Below, in pieces: positions 12,001 to 23,100 of a stretch of DNA of 64,000 bases. The DNA lies in contig NC_031502.1 of NCBI RefSeq assembly GCF_000237925.1, positions 7,929,352-7,993,351 on the forward strand. Direction: 5' to 3'. Under the pieces are notes generated by a model that was not told the origin of the DNA, did not search any database, and saw only the letters and a program-made list of their open reading frames with translations. The translations under genes and the position numbers were made by a program. Source of the DNA: Schistosoma mansoni. Lineage: Eukaryota > Platyhelminthes > Trematoda > Strigeidida > Schistosomatidae. Within the stretch, counting starts at the first letter, position 1, and every line of letters begins with the position of its first letter.

Positions 12001-12524
12001 ATTTTCTGTATATAAACTAATCTTCAATGTTAAACTTATATTTTTCTGTACAATGCTCAAAAGTAACGGATCTCTAGAGACTAGGAAGTGGATAGGGAGT
12101 GGATATATAATCGTTTAACTGCTTTGTTTATCATCTTCCACTAATTGATTGCAAATAATACGAAATGTGATTTTTTTGTTCTACTCGCTTATAACATCAT
12201 GCTAATATCACATTGATAATGTATATATACATATCATATCATATCCATTCTTTACATATGTCATCAAAAGGGACAGAAAGAAACAGACAAAATGTTACTT
12301 TTAGTTTGTTTTTCTAAAAAAAAAGGAAAAAACATCATTTCCTTTTTTCTTTAACCAGTTTTTATTTTATTCTGTAGAATCCAAGTGACTATTACAATGA
12401 AGATGTGGAGCGTTTAACTGAACTAGACATGTGTATACGTCTTTCAAGTTTAGATTTAAATCAGTTGCCCAAAAGAGAAATTTCCATACCTACCGATCCA
12501 CCACCACCATTGGATTTTATTTGA
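335..12524 (+). CDS. elmo: ELMO/CED-12-like engulfment and cell motility protein, 3' part (five exons seen)
   Basis: ELMO proteins bind DOCK180-type exchange factors and help activate Rac during engulfment and cell movement. Exons read as 335-507, 2312-2436, 8254-8321, 10476-10637 and 12378-12524, all with GT/AG borders and compatible phases; joined, they give 224 residues and a stop. The first exon carries a VVREQI motif like the family's VVKEQ stretch and ends in an LHNHPAL segment that continues into ELRNDVRKRHQ, matching the region just before the ELMO PH domain. The fourth exon ends with EYNYWLDGLFLLNK, which corresponds to the last PH helix (family: CIWTDGLNALLG). The last exon has the family's leucine-rich helix and a proline-rich tail (DPPPPLDF) for SH3 binding. 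The N-terminal armadillo and ELMO domains would lie upstream of the window. About 35 residues of the PH domain with its conserved WYCRL strand are not found; they may lie in an unseen phase-neutral exon or in the gap at 7176. Family fairly sure, exact boundaries less so. Confidence 0.75.
1640..1830 (+). mobile_element. tRNA-headed SINE with decayed hammerhead (CGGCCG group)
   Basis: A B-box-like GGGTTTGAAACC follows an A-box-like stretch, then a hammerhead remnant at 1719-1764. Stem I halves GCACTG and CAGTGA, the stem III palindrome CGGCCG, the GTC cleavage triplet and GAAA are present. The first core box reads CTGAGAA instead of CTGANGA, so the conserved G8 is lost and cleavage is unlikely. 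Confidence 0.65.
1990..2180 (+). mobile_element. tRNA-headed SINE with decayed hammerhead, second copy
   Basis: Same orientation and order as the copy 350 bp upstream: tRNA-like head, then a hammerhead remnant at 2057-2102 with CTGAGAA, a GTCT/GGAC stem II, GAAAC and a GTC^TAGTGC site. It shares the G8-to-A change of the upstream copy, which suggests a common damaged source or a local duplication. Confidence 0.62.
2312..2436 (+). CDS. elmo: ELMO-like exon B
   Basis: Begins after ttctag and completes the Ile codon left by exon A, then encodes ELRNDVRKRHQGHVYENRLN and a segment ending LCSKG before donor gtaatt. It matches the ELREKIRPE...RLNRL helix and the first strand of the ELMO PH domain. 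Confidence 0.72.
3529..3571. repeat. (AT)n microsatellite
   Basis: About 21 uninterrupted AT units. Confidence 0.97.
4095..4270 (+). mobile_element. SINE with tRNA-like head and hammerhead, second family
   Basis: A tRNA-like start (GGCATAGTGGTAAAA) is followed by a hammerhead-like core at 4201-4247: CTGATGA at 4206-4212, a weak stem II around loop CAACTA, and GAAA at 4227-4230. The order matches related copies near 46720-46900 and 61940-62200. Both core boxes are intact, but one stem II pair and the downstream stem III have decayed. Confidence 0.6.
4201..4247 (+). ncRNA. Hammerhead ribozyme motif, CCTAGG-like group, partly decayed
   Basis: Core boxes CTGATGA and GAAA are both present. Stem II is ATGT/GCAC, with one A-C mismatch, around loop CAACTA. 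The bases after GAAA (CCTAAAT then TTATGG) look like a drifted palindromic stem III. Cleavage is uncertain because no clean GTC follows. Confidence 0.5.
5150..5265 (+). repeat. Very decayed hammerhead SINE remnant
   Basis: Order and spacing resemble the CGGCCG-group SINE (GCACATGTGAAGAGTTTCAT, then GGAACGAGAC and CATCCAATGTTCC), but both core boxes are broken. Confidence 0.35.
5284..5890 (+). repeat. Dispersed ~600 bp repeat, copy 1
   Basis: Nearly the same sequence recurs in the same orientation at 40157-40758, with small indels and roughly 90% or better identity by eye. No open frame, terminal inverted repeat or clear target duplication was seen. Copy 1 runs into a tRNA-like remnant and trinucleotide tracts, so part of a SINE may be fused to its 3' end. 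Confidence 0.8.
5862..5965 (-). repeat. tRNA-like SINE head remnant
   Basis: Read on the minus strand it shows the GAGCCGGCATCC-side arm, an A-box-like region and a B-box-like GGTTCTGCGTTCGATTCC, similar to the tRNA-like heads of the hammerhead SINEs elsewhere in the window. Confidence 0.45.
5975..6039. repeat. (TTC)n followed by (TTA)n microsatellite
   Basis: About ten TTC units pass directly into about ten TTA units, immediately after the tRNA-like remnant; a typical SINE-tail-seeded compound microsatellite. Confidence 0.95.
7129..7175 (+). repeat. Collapsed hammerhead of the CGCGCG (Sm-alpha-like) group
   Basis: Contains both halves of stem I (GTGGAATCC and GGATTCCAC), AATAGGAC, GAAA, the stem III palindrome CGCGCG and the TC^C site. 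The first core box and the 5' half of stem II are missing, as if deleted between two TCC triplets. The sequence runs straight into the assembly gap. Confidence 0.75.
7176..7375. other. Assembly gap, 200 N
   Basis: Exactly 200 N, so the size is probably a placeholder. Its left edge is the hammerhead repeat, a family known in schistosomes to form tandem arrays, which would explain the break. Confidence 0.97.
8254..8321 (+). CDS. elmo: ELMO-like exon C
   Basis: Starts after ccaaag and ends before gtaagt. Only one frame is open, and it is the frame demanded by exon B. Encodes QLNCISRVSLGITEKVKKNP, aligned to the PH-domain strand LPVADIKAVVTGKD of vertebrate ELMO. Confidence 0.62.
8322..10475 (+). 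other. ELMO-like intron, nothing recognised
   Basis: AT-rich 2.15 kb intron. I see no coding segment, SINE or clear repeat. Confidence 0.4.
10476..10637 (+). CDS. elmo: ELMO-like exon D (end of PH domain)
   Basis: Phase 0 at both ends, acceptor aattag and donor gtaagt, 54 residues. The EYNYWLDGLFLLNK end carries the invariant Trp of a PH-domain C-terminal helix. An internal acidic and Asn-rich stretch (DIPNQDDPNESTSNK) looks like a loop longer than in vertebrates. Confidence 0.75.
10638..12377 (+). other. ELMO-like last intron
   Basis: AT-rich 1.74 kb intron. No recognised element was seen. Confidence 0.4.
12378..12524 (+). CDS. elmo: ELMO-like exon E (C-terminus)
   Basis: Starts after ctgtag in phase 0 and ends at TGA 12522-12524. 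The leucine-rich helix DVERLTELDMCIRLSSLDL aligns to the family's DLDTLLSMEIKLRLLDLEN. It is followed by a short proline tail, as in ELMO1-3. Confidence 0.78.
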   Translation, partial: NPSDYYNEDVERLTELDMCIRLSSLDLNQLPKREISIPTDPPPPLDFI

Positions 12525-15500
12525 TTTCATTATTATATTTTTTCTTCTTCTTCAATATTCTTAGTGTAATTATTCATCTTGATTTTAAATAACTTTGAAT
12601 TGATAGATTATATTGTTCATTTATTTCATTGTTTTTGAACATTGAATACACACAGAGGTGCATGTAAATTGATCATTTACCCAACCATTAATAATTGTGT
12701 ACGAAATTTATCTAACTTTATTTTCATCACATTTTAAGTAGAAACAAAACTGAATTATCTAATTATAATTTCTATTATTTTCTTAATTATGTATAGTGGG
12801 AGTTTAATTGTTCCAGTTTTAAGCTTTCTGGGTGACCTCTGAAAAGAATCTTTCTGCTTAGCCACTTTATTATCATTCAAATTTATTACTAACAGTATTT
12901 TAATCGATATTATTTCTAATATTCACCAACGTTTTGCTCACGAATCATCAGTAATCTTGAAGTAAATTACTGAAATAATGTAATTTTCAATAATATCACT
13001 ATCACCCTGTTTGTACCCTGCATAATATCATGACTGATCGCCCTTTTTCTTCTAGATCTTTAGATCGTTATCACCAACTGGTATTTACCTTCTATCTACA
13101 TATGACATCTTGGATTGATTCTTATCAATAACTGATAATAATCAGGACACAAAAATATTGGTTCTACCATTTTCCCCCTTATTTTTTCTGCTTGTACATG
13201 CAAAAAGAAATGTACAGACAGTGAAATAAACTTAGCCACAATTGGTTATTTTACTCTAAAAATAATAGCTATTGGTTGTGTGAAATCAAAGTTTGTTATT
13301 TTTCTCGATTAAAATAAGTCGATTGCATGGAATAACTCTTTAAAACATTATCGTGAGTGGTAAATTGAATTTATTTAGGGGAAATAGACCCTAGACTCGA
13401 TGTTCCAAAGAATCATGAAACAATAACTTGTGTCGATTGTAATTTTCAAGTAGTACGTTGGAAAAATAGACAGCATACCTCGGGATATTATAGATGTCGT
13501 TTCCTCCTGTTTTACCGCTTGTTATAAAGATTGCAAGATATGTATGTTTTATTTACACGTTGATGCTTAAAAATATTGATGAATATAGTCTATTTGCTCA
13601 CATAAAGTTAAACATAGTAGTCAGACGTTTAAAACCTAACAATATTATGATTTTACAATCGGCAAACCTGGTAGGCTTCAAGCGTACGTCCTGTATAATA
13701 TGCTCTCAGTTTGATGATAGCTTTTACAAGATAATTATTAATGAGCGGCACTTATCTATGTGAAGATTAGATACAGAATGATGATCGAGATCATGAGCTG
13801 TAGAATAGCGGAGCGTAGCTCACAGTTATTATTTTTTAGATTGGTGTAACTCATCATCACTACTGAGGTAGGTCTACAATCTTGCTTCAGTTTCCAGGAG
13901 ATTAACGTGTCTGCTTAAAATGATTATCTGCACGAATATTTATACTATACTTTAAAACCTCCGTACTAATGAACTCGAAACGTTGTACTTCGTTTAATAT
14001 CAATCCAGTTGACATTCGAATGCCGAAAATCAGTATGGTAAATCCTTCAACGGCCCGTCAGTTTATAGGCTTTAAAATGCTGCTTAGTGGTATCAATAGA
14101 TCATTGCCTGTCGTGACATCCAACTCCTCCTGTAGCCCCTCTGGGGGCTACTGCCGGCTTATGCTTCATTGGGATTAACAGGTGTAAGTAAGCAAGTAAG
14201 TAATCAGGGTATCTAACATTTATGAGTCATTTTTGGGTCGAAACCGGGCAGCACTCTCTTAGTTGGTAACTGCCACTGCCTTTTCGAAATTTGTCAGCAC
14301 ATTTTACCTGTGACGTATCAGCGATTTGATCGGATTTCATGAGTCCGACGCGAGTTTCAGTTACATAGTTTAGTCCGAACAATCTTAATACGGAAAAATA
14401 CCATTTGTTGTTTTGCTGTAATACTAATCTACATAGCTTCTGTCTCAAATCAATAGGATGAGTAGTGAAGATGTCATAGTTCAGCACATCAGTAAAGTGA
14501 TATTCTTGATAACAGACAAATTTCCGTTATCTGTGCTCAAGACTGTAATGAGTTTCAGTTTCTATAACAAGTTTAGTACCACAATCTGGGGCAGCGAAAT
14601 CCAACTCAAAGCCTTCTCGTGACGCTGCCGCGTAGTGAGAGCAACCTTGCTAGTTAATTTGGGAGATCGACGATATTGGACTAATCCACCACTCTTCCAT
14701 AAACGGGATTAACTGGATCCCGATTTTAGGGCTGACCAAAATCTTGCGGGCTATAAATGTGTATGCTTATCTATATGAGTTGTATGAGTATTGGTTTGTG
14801 TAGTTTATGTATGTAATTGTATGAAAAGGCAAGTGCGCGCATTAGCACAAGGAACGTAAGCTGAAAAATTGTCTGCATTACGTCTTATTAAGTCAGCGGC
14901 CTTGTGCTTCACGGTGAAGACAATAAAAAGATGTAGTGGAAAATGCTACAGCGAGGTGACTATCAACCCACTCTGAAAAAGTGCTTATGCTTATGCTTAT
15001 GTCATGATGTGCAGGGGCGACAGTCTTTATACCATTAATATGTATATAATGCATAAGTGACACTTATTTGTAGCAAATACTTTTGAAGTGAGTGGTGACC
15101 ACTTGCTTTCCCCACGAAATCACATCCACGTGGTTGGTGTGTGAACCCTGCTAAACGGAAAACGTTTACAGAAAAGCCATTCTGCTTCAGCGGATAAAGT
15201 TAGGCCAACCTTAAGATACAACTGGAAAAGCGTACTGTACCATAATCTGCAAAAACACAGAGATAAGTATTGCGGTAGGGTAAGTATAAAATCCTGGCAA
15301 CCATTTGGATACTTAATTAATGCAGCATAAAAATGAATAGAAATGTACATTAATGCAAGAGGAACGCTTAATATTTTGTTAAAATGTAAAATGAATTTAG
15401 ATCAAATGGTAAATTTTAACATTTTAAAGATCATGGATGTTATCTGTGTTTAGAAAATTATGGCTTTTTTTATAAATAAGAAAGAGATATTAACTGTAGA

Positions 15501-16599
15501 GTTATAACTTATGATTTATTCATGTCTCACAAATAAAAATTATACAGCTATTATGAGAATCCTCGACAATGAACTATCGTGAGTTCATCAAAGTTAAATA
15601 TGAACACTTTTGGTCACTGACTCAGTGTCCAACAGATTATTCGACCAACCGCGAGACAAAAGGATCAGGGTTCTGTTCAATTATACTGGGTTATGGACTT
15701 GCATTGCTGAATAGTACTAGGGTAGAACAGCCGTTCACTACTATCAAGCTATCAACGGTAGTCTGTATAAGGTCACCTCGCGGTTTAAACCAATAAATAT
15801 CGACCTTGGACAGGGATTGACAATAGTGATATATCCATGTCTTGTTTTCCAAATAACTCTTCTATCGTACTTCTCACAGTCTATAATGACCTGAGCATCA
15901 CTCTATGATAATCTGTGCCTTTCCACACTCATACTCTGCAACTAACAAAGCATAATCCATCTGTGCAGAACATATAGATGAGAGGAAGCGTCATCGTGGC
16001 GCATCATATCACTCACAAACTTCTCCACCCGACATCTTCAATATTTTTATCAACAGCCTGTATAGACCGGTTGATTTCTCTGCCCTAGCTTCTTGTTGTT
16101 TCTGTATGGTTCTAGGTATTCGGTAATTTCCAATGAGTGATAAGCTAACCACTCAAGTGCACTAATTCCAGTCAGTTCGGTAGTTATTTTTAGATTTGTA
16201 TATGTCGTAGTTTAGGTGAGTAAGTTAGTTCCAAGGCAACACATTACCAAGAAGCAGGTTGATTGGTCGCAAAGTGAATACAATGAAATGATAATTCGAG
16301 GGCTAAAAAACGGTTGTTTCAAGAACAAACAGATAACTTGCCCCAATTTTTAATGTATAAGGAGATAAAATTCAATGCATGTGAGGAAACTATGATACCA
16401 AGGGAGATAGGAAGTAGTTATCGATATTCAGTGATGATAACTCTTGTAGTTTATGAGACATGTATCAGACACAGCTGGTCCAATAAAGAGTTGATAATCC
16501 GTGGGTTAGTATGTGTTCACCAAATCTCCTCGCAAAGATAACCACTGTTCAGGTGGTTCGGTGGACTCAATATGTTGCGTGCCATCATCAATCAGACCA
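12525..16599. other. Intergenic, mostly unrecognised
   Basis: Lies between the ELMO stop and the first LINE. Open frames here are short and have no recognisable family. The part at 13800-15060 is less AT-rich and repeat-like. The rest shows nothing I can support. Confidence 0.4.
13800..15060. repeat. Repeat-like, GC-richer patch of unknown type
   Basis: Base composition shifts from the surrounding AT-rich DNA. It contains a small perfect hairpin (TAGCCCCTCTGGGGGCTA, near 14133-14150) and GCTTAT tandem units near 14985-15000. I judge it decayed mobile DNA, but no protein domain can be read. Confidence 0.35.
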
Positions 16600-19310
16600 C
16601 CTCTTATTCCTATGTAGCTCGACGAGAATACGTCCAGAACAAACAGCAAAATATATCTGTATCCGGCAATGTTTTAGGCGATGATGAATCTGACATACTT
16701 TCTCTGATGGTGTCAAAAGAAGCACGAAATGCACTTATAGGATGGGAATCTCATGGGTCCAGAATCATCAAAGTATCCTTCGAAAAAAGTAAATAGAGAA
16801 CAACAATCAATGTTATCCAATGTCATGCACCCACAAATGATGGCATCAGTTCTATGAAAGGCTGCAACCAATCTCAGTCAAGATCTCAGGAAAAGGCCTG
16901 ACCATTTCGATAGGAGATATGAACGAGACATGAATTTGGAGTGGACAACGACGGTCATGAAGATATCATGGGACGACAAGGACTGGGTGAGAGAGGAGCG
17001 AAAATGGGGAGAGATTTGCAAATCTATATGCATTCAACAAATTGGTTATAGGCGACACAATATTTCCACACAAACGCAGACACAAAGCTACATGGATCTC
17101 ACCGAACCACACCACAGAGAACCAGATGGATCATATTTGTATCAACAAAAATTTCCCAAGGACAATGGAAGATGTGAGAATCAGGAGAGGAGCTGACATA
17201 GCTTCAGATCACCACCTGGTTGTGGTCAAGGTGAAACTGAAGCTAAAGAAACACTGGATAAATGAACAAACAGCATTACAAAGGTTCAATACAGACTTCG
17301 AGATACTGACAAACTCAACCAATTTAAGATAACTAGCAAGAATAGGTTCCAAGCTTTACATGATCTACTGAAGGAACAGGAAACTACCGTAGAGGACAAC
17401 TGGAGAGGGACCAAAGAAGCACTAACTCCAACGTGTCAGGAGGTTCTGTGTCACAAGAAGCATCACCATAAGAAATGGATCTCTATGGGAACTCTGTACG
17501 AGATTGAAGAAAGGAAAAACAAGACGACAGCAATTAACAACAGTCGAACAAGAACAGAGAAAAACAAGGCACAAGCAGAGTACACAAACAAGCAAGTGAA
17601 GAAGATTAATAAAGCGGACAAGCAGAAATACATAGCAGAACTAGCAACGACGGCGGAAAAAGTAGCAAGAGAAAGAAGTACGAAACAACTATATGTTACA
17701 ACGAATGAATTAGCAGGGAGATATAGTAAGCCAGATAGACCGATCAACGACAAGAAAGGGGAGACAATCACGGGGATTCACGAACAGAGGAACAGATGGG
17801 TAGAATACTTCGAGGAACTGTTAAATAAATCAGCTCCACTGAGCTCACTGGAAATCGAAGCAGCACACGCTGACTTTCCTATAGATGTCACCCCACCAAC
17901 GATCGAAAGAGTTAACATGGTCATCAGACAAATCAAGAATGGGAAGGCGACAGGACCTGACAATATACCAGCTGAAGCACTGGAGTCAAACACTGAAGTA
18001 ACTGCGAACATGCTTCACCTTCTATTCAGGAATATTCGAGTGGAAGAAGAAGAACCACAGACAAACTGGAAAGAAGGGCACCTCATCAAGATCCTAAAGA
18101 AAGGAGATCTGAGCAAATGTGAGAATTACAGAGACATCACACTACTGTCAGTACAAGGAAACGTTTTCAACGTAGTTTTGCTGAACCGGATGAAAGACAT
18201 CCAGCTTCGAAATCATCAGGTCGGATTCCGTAAGGATCGGTCGCACACAGACCAAATTGAGACACCACGGATCGTCGTTGAACCATCAGTTGAATGGAAC
18301 TCGTCACTTTACACCAGCGTCCTTGGTTATGAGAAAGCATTTTACAGTGTGGATCGGAGAACATTATGGAACCTTCTTGACGCTACGGTGTACGTGGTAA
18401 AACCGTCAGAATCATACGGAATTTATAGGATGGACTACGCTGCAAAGTCGTGAGTGGAGGACAGGTGAGAGGCGCATTTAAAGTAAGGGCCGGAGTCAAA
18501 CAGTGCTTCTTACACTCTCCCTTTCTGCTTCTTGTGGCAGCTGACTGGATTATGAAGACCTCCACATCTCAAGGAAAGCACGGAATATAATCGACAGCTT
18601 GGATGCAACTAGACGACTCAGACTTCGCACATGACATAGCTCTTATATCCCATACACAACAACAAACGCAGGTTAAGACAAACAATGTGGAAGTATCCCC
18701 TGTCTGCAGCAGTAGGCCTCAACATACACAAAGGAAAAAGCAACATCCTCAAATACAACATGGACAACACCAAACCACTCGCACTTTATGGAGAAACTTT
18801 AGAAGAGGAGAAAGGTTTCACTTGTCTGGGTAGCATCATCGATGAACGTTGGGGATCTGATGCCGATTTAAAGGTGAGGATTAGCAAAGCAAGGACGACA
18901 TTCATACACTTGAAGAATATATGGAACCCAAAACAACTGCCAACCAATATCAGAGTCAGGATCCTCTATACTGAAACTTGGAGAATTATCACAACCATCA
19001 TCAAAAATGTACAAGTATTTATAAACAATTGTCTACGTAATTTACTGAATGTCCATTATCCGAATACCATCACCAATAGCCTACTGTGGGAGAGAACAAA
19101 TCAGCTTTCAGCTGAGGAGGAAATTGGGAAAAGACGTTGGAGGCAGATTGAACACAGATTGGAAAAATCATCAAACTGCACAACGATTAATCACAGAGAG
19201 TACGGAAATCAGCTTGAAGTACATTATGGTGCAGCTGAAGCCAATTCAACTCTTCATTTTATACAAAGATAAATTGAAAGAATCACCCCAGAATCGTTTC
19301 TGACACTGTT
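16600..19310 (+). mobile_element. Decayed RTE-like non-LTR retrotransposon (endonuclease plus reverse transcriptase)
   Basis: An AP-endonuclease part (about 16600-17230; e.g. ALIGWESHGSRIIK, ADIASDHHLVVVK) is followed by a Lys/Glu-rich linker and reverse transcriptase fragments at 17485-18453 (GKATGPDNIPAEAL, KGDLSKCENYRDITLLS, VGFRKDRSHTDQIETPRIVV) and 18600-19200. This order and these motifs are typical of RTE-clade LINEs common in schistosomes. It is a dead copy: several stops and frameshifts split the frame, the catalytic box reads FAHD instead of FADD, and the 3' end diverges after about 19190. No intact start, tail or target duplication was identified, so ends are approximate. Confidence 0.88.
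17485..18453 (+). pseudogene. Reverse transcriptase fragment of the first LINE
   Basis: Longest open stretch of the element, 322 codons. The N-terminal 100 residues are a charged linker. Residues 110-320 hold the early reverse transcriptase motifs (GPDNIPAEAL, LIKILKKGDLSKCENYR, LLSVQGNVFN, VGFRKDRS). The frame is lost before the catalytic aspartate box, which is found in other frames downstream with one Asp replaced by His. Confidence 0.85.
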
Positions 19311-20091
19311 TAAAATATGCTCCAGGCCTCACCTCGAAGTACATAACGTCGTTCAGCCTCGTTTACATAAGACAGAAATATTTTAAACCAGAAAAAGAAG
19401 ACTAATAAATAAGTTGTTGGTGGAGCTTAGAAATAAATCTAGCTAAGAGGAAAGGTGATCTGATAACTTCACAATATGCTTGATACGTTAAAATACCTCA
19501 AAGAGAACACAACCACGCTCGGCGGAGCAACCTTATAAAATCTCACATCAAAGAACAAAATCCTAAATTAGCTCCCACTTTTTCCATCAAGATTAGTCCC
19601 TATTGCTGAAAAAGTCATCCGCTCTTGAAATTTTTCCTTGACTATTTTCCACATTTCAACCAAATAAACTCCTGCCCGATAATGTGAATGCTGCGTTCAC
19701 AGAAACTATGCTGCTATGACACAGACTGACCCATTCAGATTAGATTACACATAAACTCACAAATAACTATACAGATGACTTGAACTGGAAAACCTGAATG
19801 GCTAGACTACAACCTAATAAAAATTTTCAGAGACCCGAGACGGCAGTGAAACAATACGAAGCGAACGCAAATAAATTATTCGGTTTAAACAAACCCTCCA
19901 CAAAAGTATAAGATGTTAGAAGCGAAAGAAATAGGAATAAAACTTTTATTATAAGGCAGCAACATATGTTCCATCTCAACAAGTAAATCGATTCCTATTT
20001 AGGTACTCGAACTTAAAGATTGTGGTTCTGATCTGGCGGGACTATTGTTTTATTCTTTCCGAGAAAGAGGCGCAATTTAATCCTCAAGAAC
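19311..20091. other. Intergenic and U2AF1 upstream region
   Basis: Lies between the LINE and the U2AF1 start. No gene was seen. The last ~70 bases are GC-richer than the surroundings and probably hold the promoter or 5' leader, but I see no specific element. Confidence 0.4.
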
Positions 20092-20135
20092 ATGGCGGAG
20101 TACTTAGCGTCTATATTTGGTACGGAAAAAGATAA
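20092..20135 (+). CDS. U2AF1: U2AF1 exon 1
   Basis: Encodes [14 protein letters not shown] plus two bases of the next Lys codon; donor gtaggt. Confidence 0.95.
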
Positions 20136-23100
20136 GTAGGTACCCTTTTTCAACTTATTTGTTGATGCAGAGTAAACTGCTCGTTCTACTTCAAAATCGG
20201 TGCATGCCGCCACGGAGAGCAATGTTCCAGACTTCATAACAAACCGTCTTTCGGTCAGGTAGAATTGGTTTTCAACTTTTTTATGCATAGACTATTTTGC
20301 TTCAAAATCTGTATATAGCTCCTCAAAATACAGCGCAGAGTGCCGATGGGTCCCACAGTAAGCTACATCGTGTTTTTTGGTTATATATTTTACAAAAAGC
20401 TGATTGTATTTAGGCACGACTAGTGTGATATTTAGGTATGTCTTCCAGTAAATATTTTTCAGCACTAGCATCTAGACGTAGAATAAACAGATGGGTATTA
20501 GATCAGAAAGATGAGCAGGAATGACAATTTTTAGGTACACTTTTGGACCGTTTAACCAACTTTAACGTCAGTGCGGATGACCGATAAGACCAAGTAGGTC
20601 AGTGCTGATCATTTATCAGGAATGTCTGTAAGTACACTTGTATTTCACTAAAAATCTTTGTTGATTAGGTGTCTAATCAATAACCATACGTGATATCAAG
20701 CCCCTTGTAGATAACTCATTTCCCTTTGTTTAGTGTAACAGTCAAGTAAAATCTCTGAAGAGGTTTATTTGCAGTCTGAAGTACGCTCGCTTTTATGGTA
20801 AGTGGGTACTCTTCCTCGTTGGGAAGACAAGAGCATGCTCACATCGAGTCACGTTGGCATACGAAACTGACTTACCAGGATTCTCGTTGGTAGTTGAGGG
20901 CTACTGCAATATTTACAACCCATTTGTAGAACCAGTTGTCTAAGTGCCTATAAAATCACGGCTCACGAATTATGCACACGGTATTAGCCAAGAAAGCATC
21001 CTACAATGAAATCACTCACTAAACGTATTGATGGGTGACATGAGTTCTTGGCGTGTTACTCTTCGTTTGCGACAAGCCGGTTTATTTTAGCGCATGTAAA
21101 CAGCAGTGATGTGTTCTATGTTATCCAGTTCCCAAAACTATTTACATTAGTGGAGACAGGAGTTTGTTTGTCATCCCTTGAATATACGTACAATGACCGA
21201 CCACCTTCCATACATCATGTGCCAATAATTACCACAGTAACAGTACGCTAAGTCATCTAGTGTGCAAATATAATAACCATTTAAAATGTTTATTCGGATA
21301 ACTTTGGTAAATGTACGCAAGTTTCTTGATTGATAGTAGTAAAAATAGTTAACGTTCGTACTTAAAAGCATCTGGGATTTGACAGTTTCAAATCTAAAGT
21401 TACGATGGTTGTACATCCGTTCACCTCCGTGTATATTTTTCTGAACCAGTTAAAGAGGCTGCTTCTTAGTTAACAGTGATGCGAATAGGACTAGACTGAC
21501 TTAAACTAGAGCTTCAGATTTCCTCAAGTATGTTTGCAACAATCATAAGAATTACAAAAAATCAGTTAGTTAAGTCTAGGTTCTTCAAAATCGGTCTCAC
21601 AGCGAATGCAATAGTGAATGTTGTGTATAAGATTTAGTTCCTAGTAAAATCTCCGGGATGAACACAGTCGTAAGAGTGGCACAGATGTCAGTATTTAGTA
21701 GTGAACAAGCACCCATATCCAATAATAAAGCGTGGACCACTCTAACAGAATTTCTACAGCTAAATAAAATATAAACTATGCAAGCGAATCATGTCAGCCG
21801 TTTATGGTATTTTAGCAGCTGGTATCCAGGCATCTTCCTAGAAACGGTAGGTCTTGATCATGTTGTTTACAAATCACTGGGGATGTATGTATATAAGTTG
21901 GATTTATTAAATGCAACTTGTTTCTAAGTTCTCTGTCCAGCTGGTTGACTAAAATCGAGTGATCGTTATATGCGTTGACTACCAGGACCAAAATAATCCA
22001 CTCAGCTATAATCAACCATAGAGCTTTGTAGATGCCTTGACAATGGTCGTTTTAGCCATACTAATTACTGGTTTTATTCACTGATTTAAGTTTCACAAGT
22101 TGGATAACAATTCTTCCTGACTTATTGGTGAAAACATTTTTTCTTCCTTAAAAGTCAACCTTACGGAAGTCCAAGCTCAGCAAATCTTCGACGAATTTTT
22201 CGAGGAGGTCTTTGTTGAATGTGAGGAGAAGGTAAATTTTTGTGTAATAAGTTTTTTCTCTTTTAGTATGGGGAAATAGAAGAAATGAATGTGTGTGATA
22301 ATCTTGGTGATCATCTAGTTGGAAACGTTTATATAAAAGTAAGCTCATTGTGGTACTTCTTACACGTTTATAGTTCAGGCGTGAAGAAGATGCTGAAAAA
22401 GCTGTTCAGGATTTAAATGAACGCTGGTTTGGTGGAAGACCAGTTCATGCTGAGCTTTCTCCTGTCACAGATTTTCGTGAGGCGTGTTGTCGTCAATATG
22501 AACTGGGGTAAGTTTTTATGTCGTTCTGTCAATATGTTATACAGTACTGTTAATAGTCATCTAATCTTCAGTCTTACAGGGATGTCAATTTGATGTGGTT
22601 TCACGGTATTATAAGTTTGTCATGAGTTCTTGTGGAAACTTGAACTAATTTTAAGGGTACCATATTTACGTTGCGTACGATTGATATGAGTTCTTTCATC
22701 AATAATGATGTTCAATGCATGTTATTCCAGTCGTGTATAATACTTACCAGAAGTCAATTTAACTGGTAGTTATACCTGTGTTTTTCATGTGGTTCATAGG
22801 CTGTAGTCGTTTTCGACTTACTATGCTTCTATTGGACTCAACTTGAAAGGTTGGGTTTAGTTGCCCTTTTTATGGGATGGTATGATCTATACTGTTTTCG
22901 TCTGGCTAGAAATTGTTTAAGTCGTGTCTGATCTACAAGGCTCTCGTTGCATGTTAGCAGTAACTAACTGATGGCCCCCAAATGCCCTGGTACGGCCAAG
23001 AGTGGGGAGAATCCGCACTCCCTCTCGTATATAGCCTCCACCAGCGAAGTCCTACTCATTGCCTTCTCGTGGCGGGGATGTTGTTCACGAAATTGAGAGG

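Noticed and set aside
17463-17771. Hydrophobic minus-strand frame resembling a membrane protein
   Set aside because: It is the complement of the Lys/Glu-rich linker of the first LINE, which produces Phe/Leu-rich antisense frames.
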